This document shows positions 7,939-16,989 of a stretch of 64,000 nucleotides of DNA, one piece after another. The DNA comes from Variovorax sp. V213 (GTDB lineage Bacteria > Pseudomonadota > Gammaproteobacteria > Burkholderiales > Burkholderiaceae_C). Position 1 is the first letter of the stretch, and every line of letters starts with the position of its first letter. A program made the translations under genes and the position numbers. Below the pieces are notes generated by a model that saw only the letters and a program-made list of their open reading frames with translations, was not told the DNA's origin and did no database searches. The stretch lies in the NCBI RefSeq assembly GCF_041154455.1, contig NZ_AP028664.1:2047001-2111000 (forward strand), read 5' to 3'.

Positions 7939-8846
7939 CGGAGGGGCGCTTTCATGGGCGGCAATTGTCTCCGCATCCGCAGGGCGCGCCAGGCCAGCAA
8001 GGGGGCGTCGGTCTTGCTGATCGTGGGGCGTTGCGAGAAGGTGTCGAATCCCAGGTCTTCGATCTTGTCGAGAATGCGCAGGCCGCCCTGGACGACGAAG
8101 CGCAGCTCCCAGCCGGCGCGGCCGGACAGGCGGTGGACCAGCGGGGCGCCCTGGGCCATGAGCTCGCGTGCCCACGCGCTCTCGACCGCGATCAGGTTGA
8201 TGGCTTCCTGCGGGGGCGGCGCATCGGCAAGCGGCATGAAGGCCTTGAAGCTCTCGCGCGTCAGGCCGCGCCGGGCGCAGTCGGCCAGGGGAGGATAGAA
8301 GCGGCCGCGCGGCAGGTCCACGCTCGGGTCCTGCCAGAAATTGATGAGTTGCAGGGCGCTGCAGATGGCGTCGCTTTGCGCCAGCGCCTCGGCGTCGTTC
8401 ACGCCGTACAGGTGCAGCAGCAGGCGGCCGATCGGGTTGGCGGAGCGGCGGCAGTAGTCGAGCAGTTCGGCGCGGTCGGCGTAGGTTCCGCCGCCCTGCG
8501 TCTTCTCGATGTCCTGCATGAAGGCGCTCAGCAGGTCGGCCAGCAACTCCTCGGGCAAGGCGAACTGGGCGATGCTGTGGGCCAGCGGGCCGAACACGTA
8601 CGGCCAGCGCGAGGAGGCCGGCACGCTGCCATGCGCAGCGGCGCGGAGCTCTTCGCGGTAGGCGCGAAGGTCGGCCAGCCGCTGGTCGGGCGAGGCATCG
8701 CCTTCGTCCGCGATGTCGTCCGCGGTGCGCGCGAAATGGTAGATCGCGGCAATGGGCGGTCGCAGATGGGGCGGGCACAGCCAGGAGGCCACGGGGAAAT
8801 TCTCGTAATGCGCCGGCGGCGCGGCAATAGGGGATGGTGCAGACAC
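7935..8846 (-). CDS. hpnC: Hydroxysqualene synthase HpnC
   Basis: Converts presqualene diphosphate to hydroxysqualene. The 303-aa squalene/phytoene-synthase homologue has the HpnC-type opening ENFPVASWLCPPHLRPPI, a first acidic motif ARTADDIADEGD and a second LINFWQDPSVDLPRGRFY, where the second is less acidic than in HpnD, as is usual for HpnC. A GTG at 8846 is the likely start. It is the first gene of the hpnC-hpnD-hpnE unit and is divergent from kup, with 68 bases between the start codons that must hold both promoters. Confidence 0.93.
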   Translation of the reverse strand: MSAPSPIAAPPAHYENFPVASWLCPPHLRPPIAAIYHFARTADDIADEGDASPDQRLADLRAYREELRAAAHGSVPASSRWPYVFGPLAHSIAQFALPEELLADLLSAFMQDIEKTQGGGTYADRAELLDYCRRSANPIGRLLLHLYGVNDAEALAQSDAICSALQLINFWQDPSVDLPRGRFYPPLADCARRGLTRESFKAFMPLADAPPPQEAINLIAVESAWARELMAQGAPLVHRLSGRAGWELRFVVQGGLRILDKIEDLGFDTFSQRPTISKTDAPLLAWRALRMRRQLPPMKAPLR

Positions 8847-8914
8847 GCGGCGATTGTCCGCGACACCCGTCGCGCACTATGCTCGGGTGTCACCCCAATC
8901 CCATCGCACGCTTC

Positions 8915-10837
8915 ATGAATGCACAGGCACAGGTTCCCGCCGCCCAGAGTCCAACGCACGGCGAGGCGTCTCACGCGGCAGGGCCCGGCCTGATGATCGC
9001 GGCGCTGGGCGTGGTGTTTGGCGACATCGGCACCTCGCCGCTCTATGCCTTCAAGGAAACACTGAACCCCGAGCACGGCGTGGCGTTCACGCCCGATGCG
9101 GTACTGGGCCTGCTCTCGCTCATCTTCTGGGGCCTGATGTTCGTGGTTACGCTCAAGTACGTGGTGTTCGTTCTGCGCGCCGACCACGACGGCGAGGGCG
9201 GCATTCTTGCCCTGCAGGCCCTCGCGCGCAATGCGGCCGGAGGCGCGCGGACCCGGCCCTGGGTGTGGAATGCCATCGGGGTGCTCGGCCTGGTCGGCGC
9301 GGCCATGTTCTACGGCGACAGCCTGATCACGCCGGCCATTTCCGTCCTGTCTGCGGTCGAGGGGCTGGAGGTGCGGGCGCCGGTGCTGCAGCGTGCGGTG
9401 ATTCCGATCACCATCGTCATCCTGCTCGCGCTTTTCGCGGTGCAGCGCAAGGGGACCGGCGTGGTGGGCAAGGTGTTCGGGCCGGTCATGTTGCTGTGGT
9501 TCGGGGTGCTGGCCCTCGCAGGCGGCTGGCAGGTGCTGCAGCATCCGCAGGTGCTGGCGGCACTCGATCCGCGCCGGGCCATCGGCTTCCTGGTCGAGCA
9601 CCGGCTCCAGTCGATGGGGGTGCTGGGCGCAGTATTTCTCGCCTTTACCGGCGGTGAAGCGCTGTACGCCGACATGGGGCACTTCGGCGCGCGGGCGATC
9701 CGGCTCGCCTGGCTCTTCATTGCGCTGCCGGGGCTGGTGCTGAATTATTTCGGGCAGGGCGCGCTGGTGCTGGCCGATCCGGCGGCCGTCGACAACCCGT
9801 TCTTCCGGCTCTTTCCTGCATGGGGCGTTTTGCCGATGGTGGTGCTGGCTGCCATGGCCACAGTGATTGCCTCGCAGGCCGTGATCTCGGGCGCCTTTTC
9901 CCTGACAGCCCATGCCATGCGCATGGGCTACCTGCCGCGCATGCGGGTGGTGCAGACCTCGGGCTCGGCCATCGGCCAGATCTATGTGCCGGTGGTCAAC
10001 TGGCTGCTGATGACCGGGGTGCTGCTGCTGGTGCTGGGCTTTCGCAGTTCGGGGGCGTTGTCGGCGGCCTACGGCATTGCGGTGTCGGTCACGATGGTGA
10101 CCACCACGCTGCTGGCCGGCGTCGTGGCCTGGGGGCTCTGGCGCTGGAACAGGGTGGCGGTGGTGCTCGGGGTGGTGGCTTTTGCCGTGGTCGACCTGAC
10201 TTTCGTGGCTGCCAACAGCCTCAAGGTGGCTGAAGGCGGCTGGCTCACGCTGGCCGTGGCAGCAGGGGTGATGGTGCTTTTCACGACTTGGTCCAAGGGC
10301 CGCCGCCTGGGGCTGGAAGCCGCCGCGGCCGAAAGCCTGCCGCTCAAGCCCTTCTTCGAATCGCTGGCGCTCGCCATGCCGCACCGCGTCAAAGGCACGG
10401 CGGTATTCCTGAATGCCGACGCCACGGCGGTACCCCATGCCTTGCTTCACAACCTCAAGCACAACCAGGTGCTGCACGAGCAGGTGATCGTGCTGCGGGT
10501 GCTGGCTTGCGACACCCCGCGCGTCGATGCGGTGATCCGTATCGAGGCCGAGCACCTGATGGACGGCATCTGGGTGGTCACGGCGCGCCACGGCTTCATG
10601 GAGCGGCCCGACGTGCCCGAGTTCATGCGGATATTCGCCTACCAGAAGGGGCTGGCCATCGATTCGATGAAGACCTCGTACTTCGTCTCGCGCGCTTCGG
10701 TCGGGGAAGAAAACCTTCCGGGCATGAACCCCGTGCGCCGCGTGCTCTTTGGCTGGCTGCAGCGCAATGCGGGCAGGGCGTCCGACTATTTCGAGCTTCC
10801 GGACAACCGCCTGGTCGAGATGGGACAGCGAACCTAG
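8915..10837 (+). CDS. kup: Low-affinity potassium transporter Kup
   Basis: Inner-membrane K+/H+ symporter of the KUP/HAK/KT family. The 640-aa protein has the family signature ALGVVFGDIGTSPLYAFKE right after a short cytoplasmic start, GGILALQAL, and about twelve membrane helices, followed by a soluble C-terminal part from about residue 455. The ATG at 8915 is chosen because it puts the signature about 30 residues in, as in E. coli Kup. An ATG at 8879 is also in frame. Cyclic-di-AMP control known for some Gram-positive homologues cannot be judged here. Confidence 0.95.
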   Translation: MNAQAQVPAAQSPTHGEASHAAGPGLMIAALGVVFGDIGTSPLYAFKETLNPEHGVAFTPDAVLGLLSLIFWGLMFVVTLKYVVFVLRADHDGEGGILALQALARNAAGGARTRPWVWNAIGVLGLVGAAMFYGDSLITPAISVLSAVEGLEVRAPVLQRAVIPITIVILLALFAVQRKGTGVVGKVFGPVMLLWFGVLALAGGWQVLQHPQVLAALDPRRAIGFLVEHRLQSMGVLGAVFLAFTGGEALYADMGHFGARAIRLAWLFIALPGLVLNYFGQGALVLADPAAVDNPFFRLFPAWGVLPMVVLAAMATVIASQAVISGAFSLTAHAMRMGYLPRMRVVQTSGSAIGQIYVPVVNWLLMTGVLLLVLGFRSSGALSAAYGIAVSVTMVTTTLLAGVVAWGLWRWNRVAVVLGVVAFAVVDLTFVAANSLKVAEGGWLTLAVAAGVMVLFTTWSKGRRLGLEAAAAESLPLKPFFESLALAMPHRVKGTAVFLNADATAVPHALLHNLKHNQVLHEQVIVLRVLACDTPRVDAVIRIEAEHLMDGIWVVTARHGFMERPDVPEFMRIFAYQKGLAIDSMKTSYFVSRASVGEENLPGMNPVRRVLFGWLQRNAGRASDYFELPDNRLVEMGQRT

Positions 10838-10857
10838 CGAATCATCGAACTCTGCGA

Positions 10858-10886
10858 TTGACAGTCCTTGAGGTTTACCCTAGATT
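10858..10886 (+). promoter_or_regulatory. Sigma-70 promoter of the RND efflux operon
   Basis: A perfect -35 TTGACA at 10858-10863 is followed 17 bases later by TAGATT at 10881-10886 (four of six matches to the -10). The operator-like repeat at 10885-10906 begins on the -10 box. The start codon of the adaptor gene lies 50 bases further on. Confidence 0.7.
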
Positions 10887-10906
10887 ACTAACCAGTGGGT
10901 CAGTAA
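10885..10906. promoter_or_regulatory. Inverted-repeat operator overlapping the RND promoter
   Basis: TTACTAACC and GGTCAGTAA form an inverted repeat with eight of nine bases matching around a 4-base centre. It overlaps the end of the -10 box and the expected transcription start. Size and position fit a TetR-type repressor site, as is common for RND pumps, but no tetR gene is next to it in this window, so the regulator is unidentified. Confidence 0.6.
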
Positions 10907-10936
10907 TGACCAGGTTCGACCTTTCCAGGGTGTCTC

Positions 10937-12130
10937 ATGACCGCCTCCTTCGGCTTATTTCCTGCCCGCGGCGCCATTGCATGGCTGCTGCTTCCCGCCT
11001 TGTTCCTGGCCGGCTGTTCGCAGTCGAAACCAGCCGAGGAACCCGTGCGTGCGGTCAAGCTGGTGACGGTGGGCACCAGCGAATTCGATGCCCAGCCCGA
11101 GTTCTCGGCCGAGGTTCGGGCCCGTGTCGAATCGCGCCTGGGCTTTCGCGTGGCCGGCAAGATCACCAGGCGCCAGGCCGAGCTCGGCCAGCACGTGCAG
11201 GCTGGACAGGTGCTGGCCCAACTCGACCCGCAGGACTACCGGCTGGCCGCTGAAGCGGCGCGCGCCCAGCTCGCCGCGGCACAGACCAACCGCGATCTCG
11301 CGGCGGCCGACCTCAAGCGCTACCGCGAACTGCGCGAGCAGAACTTCATCAGCGGCGCCGAACTGGAGCGCCGCGAATCCACCTGGAAGGCCGCACAGGC
11401 ACAGCTCGAACAGGCGCAGGCCCAGCTGTCGTCGCAAGGCAACCAGGCCAGCTACACCACGCTGGTCGCGGACGTGGCCGGCATCATCACCGCCATCGAG
11501 GCCGAACCGGGACAGGTGGTGCAGGCGGGCACGCCGGTCGTTCGCATCGCGCAGGACGGCGCCCGCGACGTGGTGTTCGCGGTGCCCGAAGACCGGGCCG
11601 CGCTGATCAAGCCCGGTTCGCCGGTCACGGTGCGCGGCTGGTCGGGCGGCACCGAACTGCAAGGCCAGGTGCGAGAAGTGGCGGCCAGCGCCGACGCGGT
11701 CACGCGCACCTATTCGGTCAAGGTGGCGATCGACGCGGCCACCTCGCCGCAGCTCGGCGCCACGGTCTACGCGCGCCCGCAGGCGCTGGCACGCACGGGC
11801 GGCGCGGTCATGAAGCTGCCGACCAGCGCGCTGCGCCAGGAGGGCAAGGGCACCTCGGTCTGGGTGCTGGACAAGCCGAGCATGACGGTGCGTTCGCAGC
11901 CGGTGCAGGTGGCCACGGCCGACGGCAACGAGGCCGTGATTGGCGGCGGGCTGGCGCCCGGCATGATGGTCGTGGCCGCGGGCGTGCACGTGCTCTCGCC
12001 GGGACAGAAGGTCACCATCTACCAGAGCAAGGAGGCGGCCGCGGCCGCCGCCAATGCGAAGGAACCCGCGCAGTCCGCCGAGGCCGTTTCGGCCGCGAAG
12101 AAGGAGATCGCAGCAGGTGCCGCCAAATGA
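10937..12130 (+). CDS. RND efflux periplasmic adaptor (membrane fusion) lipoprotein
   Basis: Periplasmic adaptor linking an RND pump to an outer-membrane channel. The 397-aa protein has a lipoprotein signal ending in LFLAGC, so Cys27 or nearby is lipidated. The order is typical: a beta-hairpin/lipoyl half (LGFRVAGKITRRQAELGQHVQAGQ), an alpha-helical coiled-coil hairpin rich in Ala, Gln and Glu (about residues 105-170), the second lipoyl half (TAIEAEPGQVVQAGTPVV), then beta-barrel and membrane-proximal domains. The C-terminal tail is Ala-rich. It overlaps the pump gene by ATGA. No outer-membrane factor gene is in the operon, so a shared TolC-like channel is likely. Confidence 0.92.
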   Translation: MTASFGLFPARGAIAWLLLPALFLAGCSQSKPAEEPVRAVKLVTVGTSEFDAQPEFSAEVRARVESRLGFRVAGKITRRQAELGQHVQAGQVLAQLDPQDYRLAAEAARAQLAAAQTNRDLAAADLKRYRELREQNFISGAELERRESTWKAAQAQLEQAQAQLSSQGNQASYTTLVADVAGIITAIEAEPGQVVQAGTPVVRIAQDGARDVVFAVPEDRAALIKPGSPVTVRGWSGGTELQGQVREVAASADAVTRTYSVKVAIDAATSPQLGATVYARPQALARTGGAVMKLPTSALRQEGKGTSVWVLDKPSMTVRSQPVQVATADGNEAVIGGGLAPGMMVVAAGVHVLSPGQKVTIYQSKEAAAAAANAKEPAQSAEAVSAAKKEIAAGAAK

Positions 12131-15100
12131 CGCAGGGCGCTGCGACCACCGACAAGCCCGCAGGCTTCAATCTCTCCAAATGGGCGCTGGACCACTCGCC
12201 CCTCACGCGCTACCTGATGGTGGTGCTGATGGTGCTGGGAGCCTTTGCCTACTTCCAGCTTGGCCAGGACGAAGACCCGCCGTTCACCTTCCGTGCGATG
12301 GTGGTGCGCACCTACTGGCCCGGCGCCACCGCGCAGCAGGTGGCCGAGCAGGTGACCGACAGGCTCGAACGCACGCTGCAGGAAGCGCCGTATGCCGACA
12401 AGATCCGCAGCTATTCGAAACCCGGCGAGTCGCAGATCATTTTCCAGATCAAGGACTCCTCCAAGCCTGGCGACGTGGCCAACGTCTGGTACACGGTGCG
12501 CAAGAAGATCGGCGATATCCGCAACACCTTGCCCGCAGGCATCCAGGGCCCGTTCTTCAATGACGATTTCGGCGATGTCTATGGCGTGATCTACGCGCTG
12601 GAGAGCGAAGGCTTCAGCTATGCCGAACTCAAGACCCTGGCCGACGAAGTGCGCCAGCAATTGCTGCGCGTGAAGGACGTCGCCAAGGTCGACCAGTTCG
12701 GCGTGCAGGACGAAAAGGTCTACATCGAGATCTCGCAGAAGCGACTGGCGCAGCTGGGGCTGGACTTCAATGCGGTGCTGGCCCAGCTCGGCTCCCAGAA
12801 CGCGGTGGAAAGCGCCGGCACGATCCAGTCGCCCGCCGACGTGGTGCAGGTGCGCGTGGCCGGGCAGTTCACCAGCGTCGAGCAGCTGCGCGAGATGCCG
12901 ATCCGCGGCAGTTCGGGCAACCAGCTGAAGCTCGGCGACATTGCCGAGATTCACCGCGGCTACGTCGATCCGCCGGCGGTCAAGGTACACCACCAGGGCA
13001 AGGAGGTCATCGCGCTCGGCGTCTCCATGGCCAAGGGCGGCGACATCATTGCGCTGGGCAAGGCGCTGCGCGCCACCACCGCAAAGATCGACCAGCGCCT
13101 GCCGGCCGGCGTCAAGCTGGCGCAGGTGCAGGACCAGCCGGTGTCGGTGTCCAGCTCGGTCAATGAATTCGTCGGCGTGCTGATCGAGGCGGTGGCCATC
13201 GTGCTGGCCGTGAGCATCATCTCGCTCGGCCTGCACAAGGGTGGGCGCTTCGGCTGGTACATCGACATGCGCCCGGGGCTGGTGGTGGCCATCACCATCC
13301 CCCTGGTGCTGGCCGTGACCTTCCTGGCCATGAACTACTTCGGCATCGGGCTGCACAAGATATCGCTGGGGTCGCTGATCATCGCGCTCGGTCTCCTGGT
13401 GGACGACGCGATCATTGCGGTCGAGATGATGGTGCGTAAGATGGAAGAGGGCTACGACAAGGTCCGCGCCGCCACTTTCGCCTACGACGTGACGGCCAAG
13501 CCCATGCTCACCGGCACGCTCATCACCGCAGCGGGCTTCCTGCCCATCGGCATCGCCAAGTCGGTGACAGGCGAATACACCTTCGCGATCTTTGCAGTGA
13601 CGGTGATCGCGCTGGTGCTGTCGTGGATCGTCTCGGTGTATTTCGTGCCTTACCTCGGCACGCTGCTGCTCAAGGTGAAGCCGCACGACCCCGACGCGCC
13701 TCCGCACGAGCTGTTCGACACGCCGTTCTACAACACCTTCCGCCGCGCGGTGAACTGGTGCGTGCAGCATCGATGGCTGACCATCGGCGCCACGGTGCTG
13801 ATCTTTGCGCTGGGCATCTTCGGCATGGGCAAGGTGCAGCAGCAGTTCTTCCCGGATTCGAGCCGGCCCGAGATCATGGTCGACATCTGGTTCCCCGAGG
13901 GCACCTCGTTCCCCGCGAACGAAGAGGTCGCCAAGCGGGTCGAGCAGCGCATCATGAAGGAAGAGGGCGTGAAGACGGTCAGCACCTGGATCGGCTCCGG
14001 CGTGCCGCGCTTCTACCTGCCGCTGGATCAGGTGTTTCCGCAGACCAACGTGTCGCAGCTCATCGTGCTGGCCAAGGACCTGAAGGTGCGGGAGCGCCTG
14101 CGCATCAAGCTGCCGGCCCTGCTGGCACAGGAGTTCCCGGAAGTGCGCGGCCGCGTGAAATTGCTGCCCAACGGGCCGCCGGTGCCGTACCCGGTGCAGT
14201 TCCGCGTGATCGGCACCGAGCCCGCGCAGCTGCGCGCGCACGCCGACGAGGTCAAGGCCGCGCTGCGCGAGAACGCCAACATGCGCGGCGTGAACGACAA
14301 CTGGAACGAATCGGTCAAGGTGATCCGGCTGGAGGTCGACCAGGCCAAGGCGCGTGCGCTCGGCGTCACCAGCCAGGCGATCGCCCAGGCCTCCAAGACG
14401 ATGTTCTCGGGCACCACGGTGGGCCAGTACCGCGAGAACGACCTGCTGATCGATATCGTGCTGCGCCAGTCGGCGGACGAGCGCGAGGCCATCTCGGACA
14501 TCGGCAACGCCTATCTGCCCACCACGTCGGGCCGTTCGATTCCGCTGACCCAGATCGCGCGGCCGGTGTTCAGCTGGGAACCCGGCGTGATGTGGCGCGA
14601 GAACCGCGACTACGCCATCACGGTGCAGGGCGACGTGGTCGAAGGCCTGCAGGGCGCCACGGTGACCGAACAGCTGCTGCCGAAGCTGCGCCAGCTCGAA
14701 GCCGGCTGGCACGCGGCCGGCCAGGGCGGCTACCGCATCGAGGTGGCGGGCGCGGTCGAGGAAAGCAGCAAGGGCTCGGCCTCCATCGTCGCGGGCGTGC
14801 CGATCATGCTGTTCGTGGTGTTCACCCTGCTGATGCTTCAGCTGCACAGTTTCAGCCGCTCGCTGCTGGTGTTCATCACCGGCCCCATGGGCATCGCCGG
14901 CGTGGCCGGTGCGCTGCTGGTGCTGAACCGGCCGTTCGGCTTCGTGGCTCTCCTGGGCGTGATCGCGCTGATGGGCATGATCCAGCGCAACGCGGTGATC
15001 CTGATCGACCAGATCGAAAGCGACCGCGAGGCCGGCGTGCCGGCCTGGGACGCCATCGTCGAATCGGCCGTGCGGCGCCTGCGGCCGATCGTGCTGACCG

Positions 15101-15282
15101 CCGCGGCGGCCGTGCTGGCGATGATTCCGCTCTCCCGCAGCGTGTTCTGGGGGCCGATGGCCGTGGCCATCATGGGCGGCCTGATCGTGGCGACGGTATT
15201 GACCCTGCTGGCGCTGCCGGCAATGTACGCCGCAGCGTTCCGCGTCAAGCGGGAGCCAAAAGAGGGTCCGATTAGCGCTTAA
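12127..15282 (+). CDS. RND family efflux transporter permease
   Basis: Inner-membrane proton-driven pump of 1051 aa, the normal length for the AcrB/HAE-1 group. Seen are the N-terminal first helix, two large periplasmic loops, and the proton-relay helix GLLVDDAIIAVEMMVRKMEEG, which carries the paired aspartates. The second half repeats the fold, ending with FGFVALLGVIALMGMIQRNAVILIDQIE. It is coupled to the adaptor gene by ATGA. The motif set fits multidrug or organic-compound efflux rather than heavy-metal CusA type, but the substrate cannot be read. A terminator-like hairpin follows. Confidence 0.93.
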   Translation: MTQGAATTDKPAGFNLSKWALDHSPLTRYLMVVLMVLGAFAYFQLGQDEDPPFTFRAMVVRTYWPGATAQQVAEQVTDRLERTLQEAPYADKIRSYSKPGESQIIFQIKDSSKPGDVANVWYTVRKKIGDIRNTLPAGIQGPFFNDDFGDVYGVIYALESEGFSYAELKTLADEVRQQLLRVKDVAKVDQFGVQDEKVYIEISQKRLAQLGLDFNAVLAQLGSQNAVESAGTIQSPADVVQVRVAGQFTSVEQLREMPIRGSSGNQLKLGDIAEIHRGYVDPPAVKVHHQGKEVIALGVSMAKGGDIIALGKALRATTAKIDQRLPAGVKLAQVQDQPVSVSSSVNEFVGVLIEAVAIVLAVSIISLGLHKGGRFGWYIDMRPGLVVAITIPLVLAVTFLAMNYFGIGLHKISLGSLIIALGLLVDDAIIAVEMMVRKMEEGYDKVRAATFAYDVTAKPMLTGTLITAAGFLPIGIAKSVTGEYTFAIFAVTVIALVLSWIVSVYFVPYLGTLLLKVKPHDPDAPPHELFDTPFYNTFRRAVNWCVQHRWLTIGATVLIFALGIFGMGKVQQQFFPDSSRPEIMVDIWFPEGTSFPANEEVAKRVEQRIMKEEGVKTVSTWIGSGVPRFYLPLDQVFPQTNVSQLIVLAKDLKVRERLRIKLPALLAQEFPEVRGRVKLLPNGPPVPYPVQFRVIGTEPAQLRAHADEVKAALRENANMRGVNDNWNESVKVIRLEVDQAKARALGVTSQAIAQASKTMFSGTTVGQYRENDLLIDIVLRQSADEREAISDIGNAYLPTTSGRSIPLTQIARPVFSWEPGVMWRENRDYAITVQGDVVEGLQGATVTEQLLPKLRQLEAGWHAAGQGGYRIEVAGAVEESSKGSASIVAGVPIMLFVVFTLLMLQLHSFSRSLLVFITGPMGIAGVAGALLVLNRPFGFVALLGVIALMGMIQRNAVILIDQIESDREAGVPAWDAIVESAVRRLRPIVLTAAAAVLAMIPLSRSVFWGPMAVAIMGGLIVATVLTLLALPAMYAAAFRVKREPKEGPISA

Positions 15283-15305
15283 AATAGCAGGTTGACCGAT
15301 TTCAG

Positions 15306-15357
15306 GCGGACGGTCTTTGGGCAGCGGCTACCCGTTGCACCAGGGCCGTCCGCTTTT
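15306..15357 (+). terminator. Probable terminator of the RND operon
   Basis: GCGGACGGTC at 15306-15315 pairs with GGCCGTCCGC at 15344-15353 (one G-U pair), followed by TTTT. The 28-base loop is long for an intrinsic terminator, so strength is uncertain. Confidence 0.5.
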
Positions 15358-15381
15358 GCATTCACCTGAAAAATGGCAATA

Positions 15382-15468
15382 GCGCGGGTGGCGAAATTGG
15401 TAGACGCACCAGGTTTAGGTCCTGACGTTCGCAAGAACGTGCCGGTTCGAGTCCGGCCCCGCGCACCA
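15382..15468 (+). tRNA. tRNA-Leu (anticodon UAG)
   Basis: An 87-base tRNA with encoded CCA. The acceptor stem GCGCGGG pairs with CCCGCGC, the D arm has AAATTGGTAGA, the anticodon loop TTTAGGT carries TAG at 15416-15418, and there is a long variable arm (ACGTTCGCAAGAACGT), as in all class II leucine tRNAs. The T arm is GCCGG-TTCGAGT-CCGGC. It lies 26 bases upstream of tig. Confidence 0.97.
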
Positions 15469-15494
15469 GCCACACCCCTCACAAGGAAGACACC

Positions 15495-16811
15495 ATGACC
15501 GTGACCGTTGAAACTCTCGAGAAGCTCGAACGCAAGATCACGCTGACCCTGCCGGTCGGCACCATCCAGTCCGAAGTCGATTCGCGCCTCAAGAAGCTCG
15601 CGCGCACCGTCAAGATGGACGGCTTCCGTCCGGGCAAGGTGCCGATGAACGTCGTGGCCCAGCGCTATGGCTACTCGGTGCACTACGAAGTCATGAACGA
15701 CAAGGTCGGTGAAGCCTTCTCGCAAGCCGCCAACGAAGCCAAGCTGCGCGTGGCCGGCCAGCCCCGCATCACCGAGAAGGAAGAGTCGCCCGAAGGCCAA
15801 CTGGCCTTCGACGCGGTGTTCGAGGTGTTCCCCGAAGTCAAGATCAACGACCTGTCGGGCGCCGAAGTCGAGAAGCTCTCGGCCGAAGTGGGCGACGACG
15901 CGATCGACAAGACGCTCGACATCCTGCGCCGCCAGCGCCGCACCTTCGCCCAGCGCGCGCAAGACGCCGTGGCCCAGGACGACGACCGCGTGACGGTCGA
16001 CTTCGAAGGCAAGATCGACGGCGAGCCCTTCCAGGGCGGCAAGGCCGAAGACTTCCAGTTCGTCGTCGGCGAAGGCCAGATGCTGAAGGAATTCGAAGAC
16101 GCCGTGCGCGGCATGAAGGCCGGCGACAGCCGCACCTTCCCGCTGTCGTTCCCGGCCGACTACCACGGCAAGGACGTGGCGGGCAAGCAAGCCGACTTCA
16201 TGGTCACCGTGAAGAAGATCGAGGCCTCGCACCTGCCCGAAGTCAATGAACAGCTCGCCAAGTCGCTCGGCATTGCCGAAGCCACGGTCGAAGGCCTGCG
16301 CGCCGACATCAAGAAGAACCTCGAGCGCGAAGTGAAGTTCCGCCTGCTGGCCCGCAACAAGAACGCCGTGATGGACACCCTGGTGGCCAACGCCGAGCTC
16401 GACCTGCCGAACGCCAGCGTGCAGTCCGAAGTGAACCGCATGGTCGAAGGCGCCCGCGCCGAGCTCAAGCAGCGCGGCATCAAGGACGCCGACAAGGCAC
16501 CGATTCCCGACGAAGTGTTCCGTCCGCAAGCCGAGCGCCGCGTGCGCCTGGGCCTGGTGGTGGCCGAACTGGTGCGTGCCAACAACCTGCAGGCCAAGCC
16601 CGAACAGATCAAGGCCCACATCGACGAGCTGGCCGCCAGCTACGAAAAGCCGGCCGACGTGGTGCGCTGGTATTTCAGCGACAACAACCGCCTGGCCGAA
16701 GTCGAGGCCGTGGTGATCGAGAACAACGTGACCGAATTCGTGCTCGCCAAGGCGAAGGTCAACGAAAAGTCGGTGACATTCGACGAGCTGATGGCGCAGC
16801 AGCAGGGCTGA
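15495..16811 (+). CDS. tig: Trigger factor
   Basis: Ribosome-bound chaperone with peptidyl-prolyl isomerase activity. The 438-aa protein has the three usual domains: the N-terminal ribosome-binding domain with its signature GFRPGKVPMNVV (about residues 43-54, corresponding to the GFRxGKxP motif), the FKBP-type PPIase domain (about 165-250, DRVTVDFEGKIDGEPFQGG), and the long helical C-terminal arms. A ribosome site AAGGAAG precedes the ATG. It starts the conserved tig-clpP-clpX-lon order and lies directly behind tRNA-Leu. Confidence 0.97.
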   Translation: MTVTVETLEKLERKITLTLPVGTIQSEVDSRLKKLARTVKMDGFRPGKVPMNVVAQRYGYSVHYEVMNDKVGEAFSQAANEAKLRVAGQPRITEKEESPEGQLAFDAVFEVFPEVKINDLSGAEVEKLSAEVGDDAIDKTLDILRRQRRTFAQRAQDAVAQDDDRVTVDFEGKIDGEPFQGGKAEDFQFVVGEGQMLKEFEDAVRGMKAGDSRTFPLSFPADYHGKDVAGKQADFMVTVKKIEASHLPEVNEQLAKSLGIAEATVEGLRADIKKNLEREVKFRLLARNKNAVMDTLVANAELDLPNASVQSEVNRMVEGARAELKQRGIKDADKAPIPDEVFRPQAERRVRLGLVVAELVRANNLQAKPEQIKAHIDELAASYEKPADVVRWYFSDNNRLAEVEAVVIENNVTEFVLAKAKVNEKSVTFDELMAQQQG

Positions 16812-16896
16812 GCGCCGCGCCGGGCCGCCCCAAGCAGGCTCGCACCGCAGTGCGAAGCACGGAGGTACTCCGGCCCGTGCCGCCGCCCGCGACGCC

Positions 16897-16930
16897 AATG
16901 GGGCTTGTGCTTTGCGGCACGAGCCCCATT
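16897..16930 (+). terminator. Hairpin between tig and clpP
   Basis: AATGGGGCTTGTG at 16897-16909 pairs with CACGAGCCCCATT at 16918-16930 with one mismatch or wobble, around an 8-base loop. Only a short T-rich end (ATTT) follows, so it may be a weak terminator or processing signal that lets tig and clpP be expressed at different levels. Confidence 0.45.
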
Positions 16931-16989
16931 TCACTCAGGCGTACAGTCAAATACGAACAGCGAACGAACCCTTCCCGGAGAGCAAATCA

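Noticed and set aside
12019..14847. A 942-codon open frame antisense to the RND pump gene
   Set aside because: High-G+C shadow frame. Its translation is His/Arg/Gln/Asp-rich with no domain, while the opposite strand encodes a full-length RND permease.
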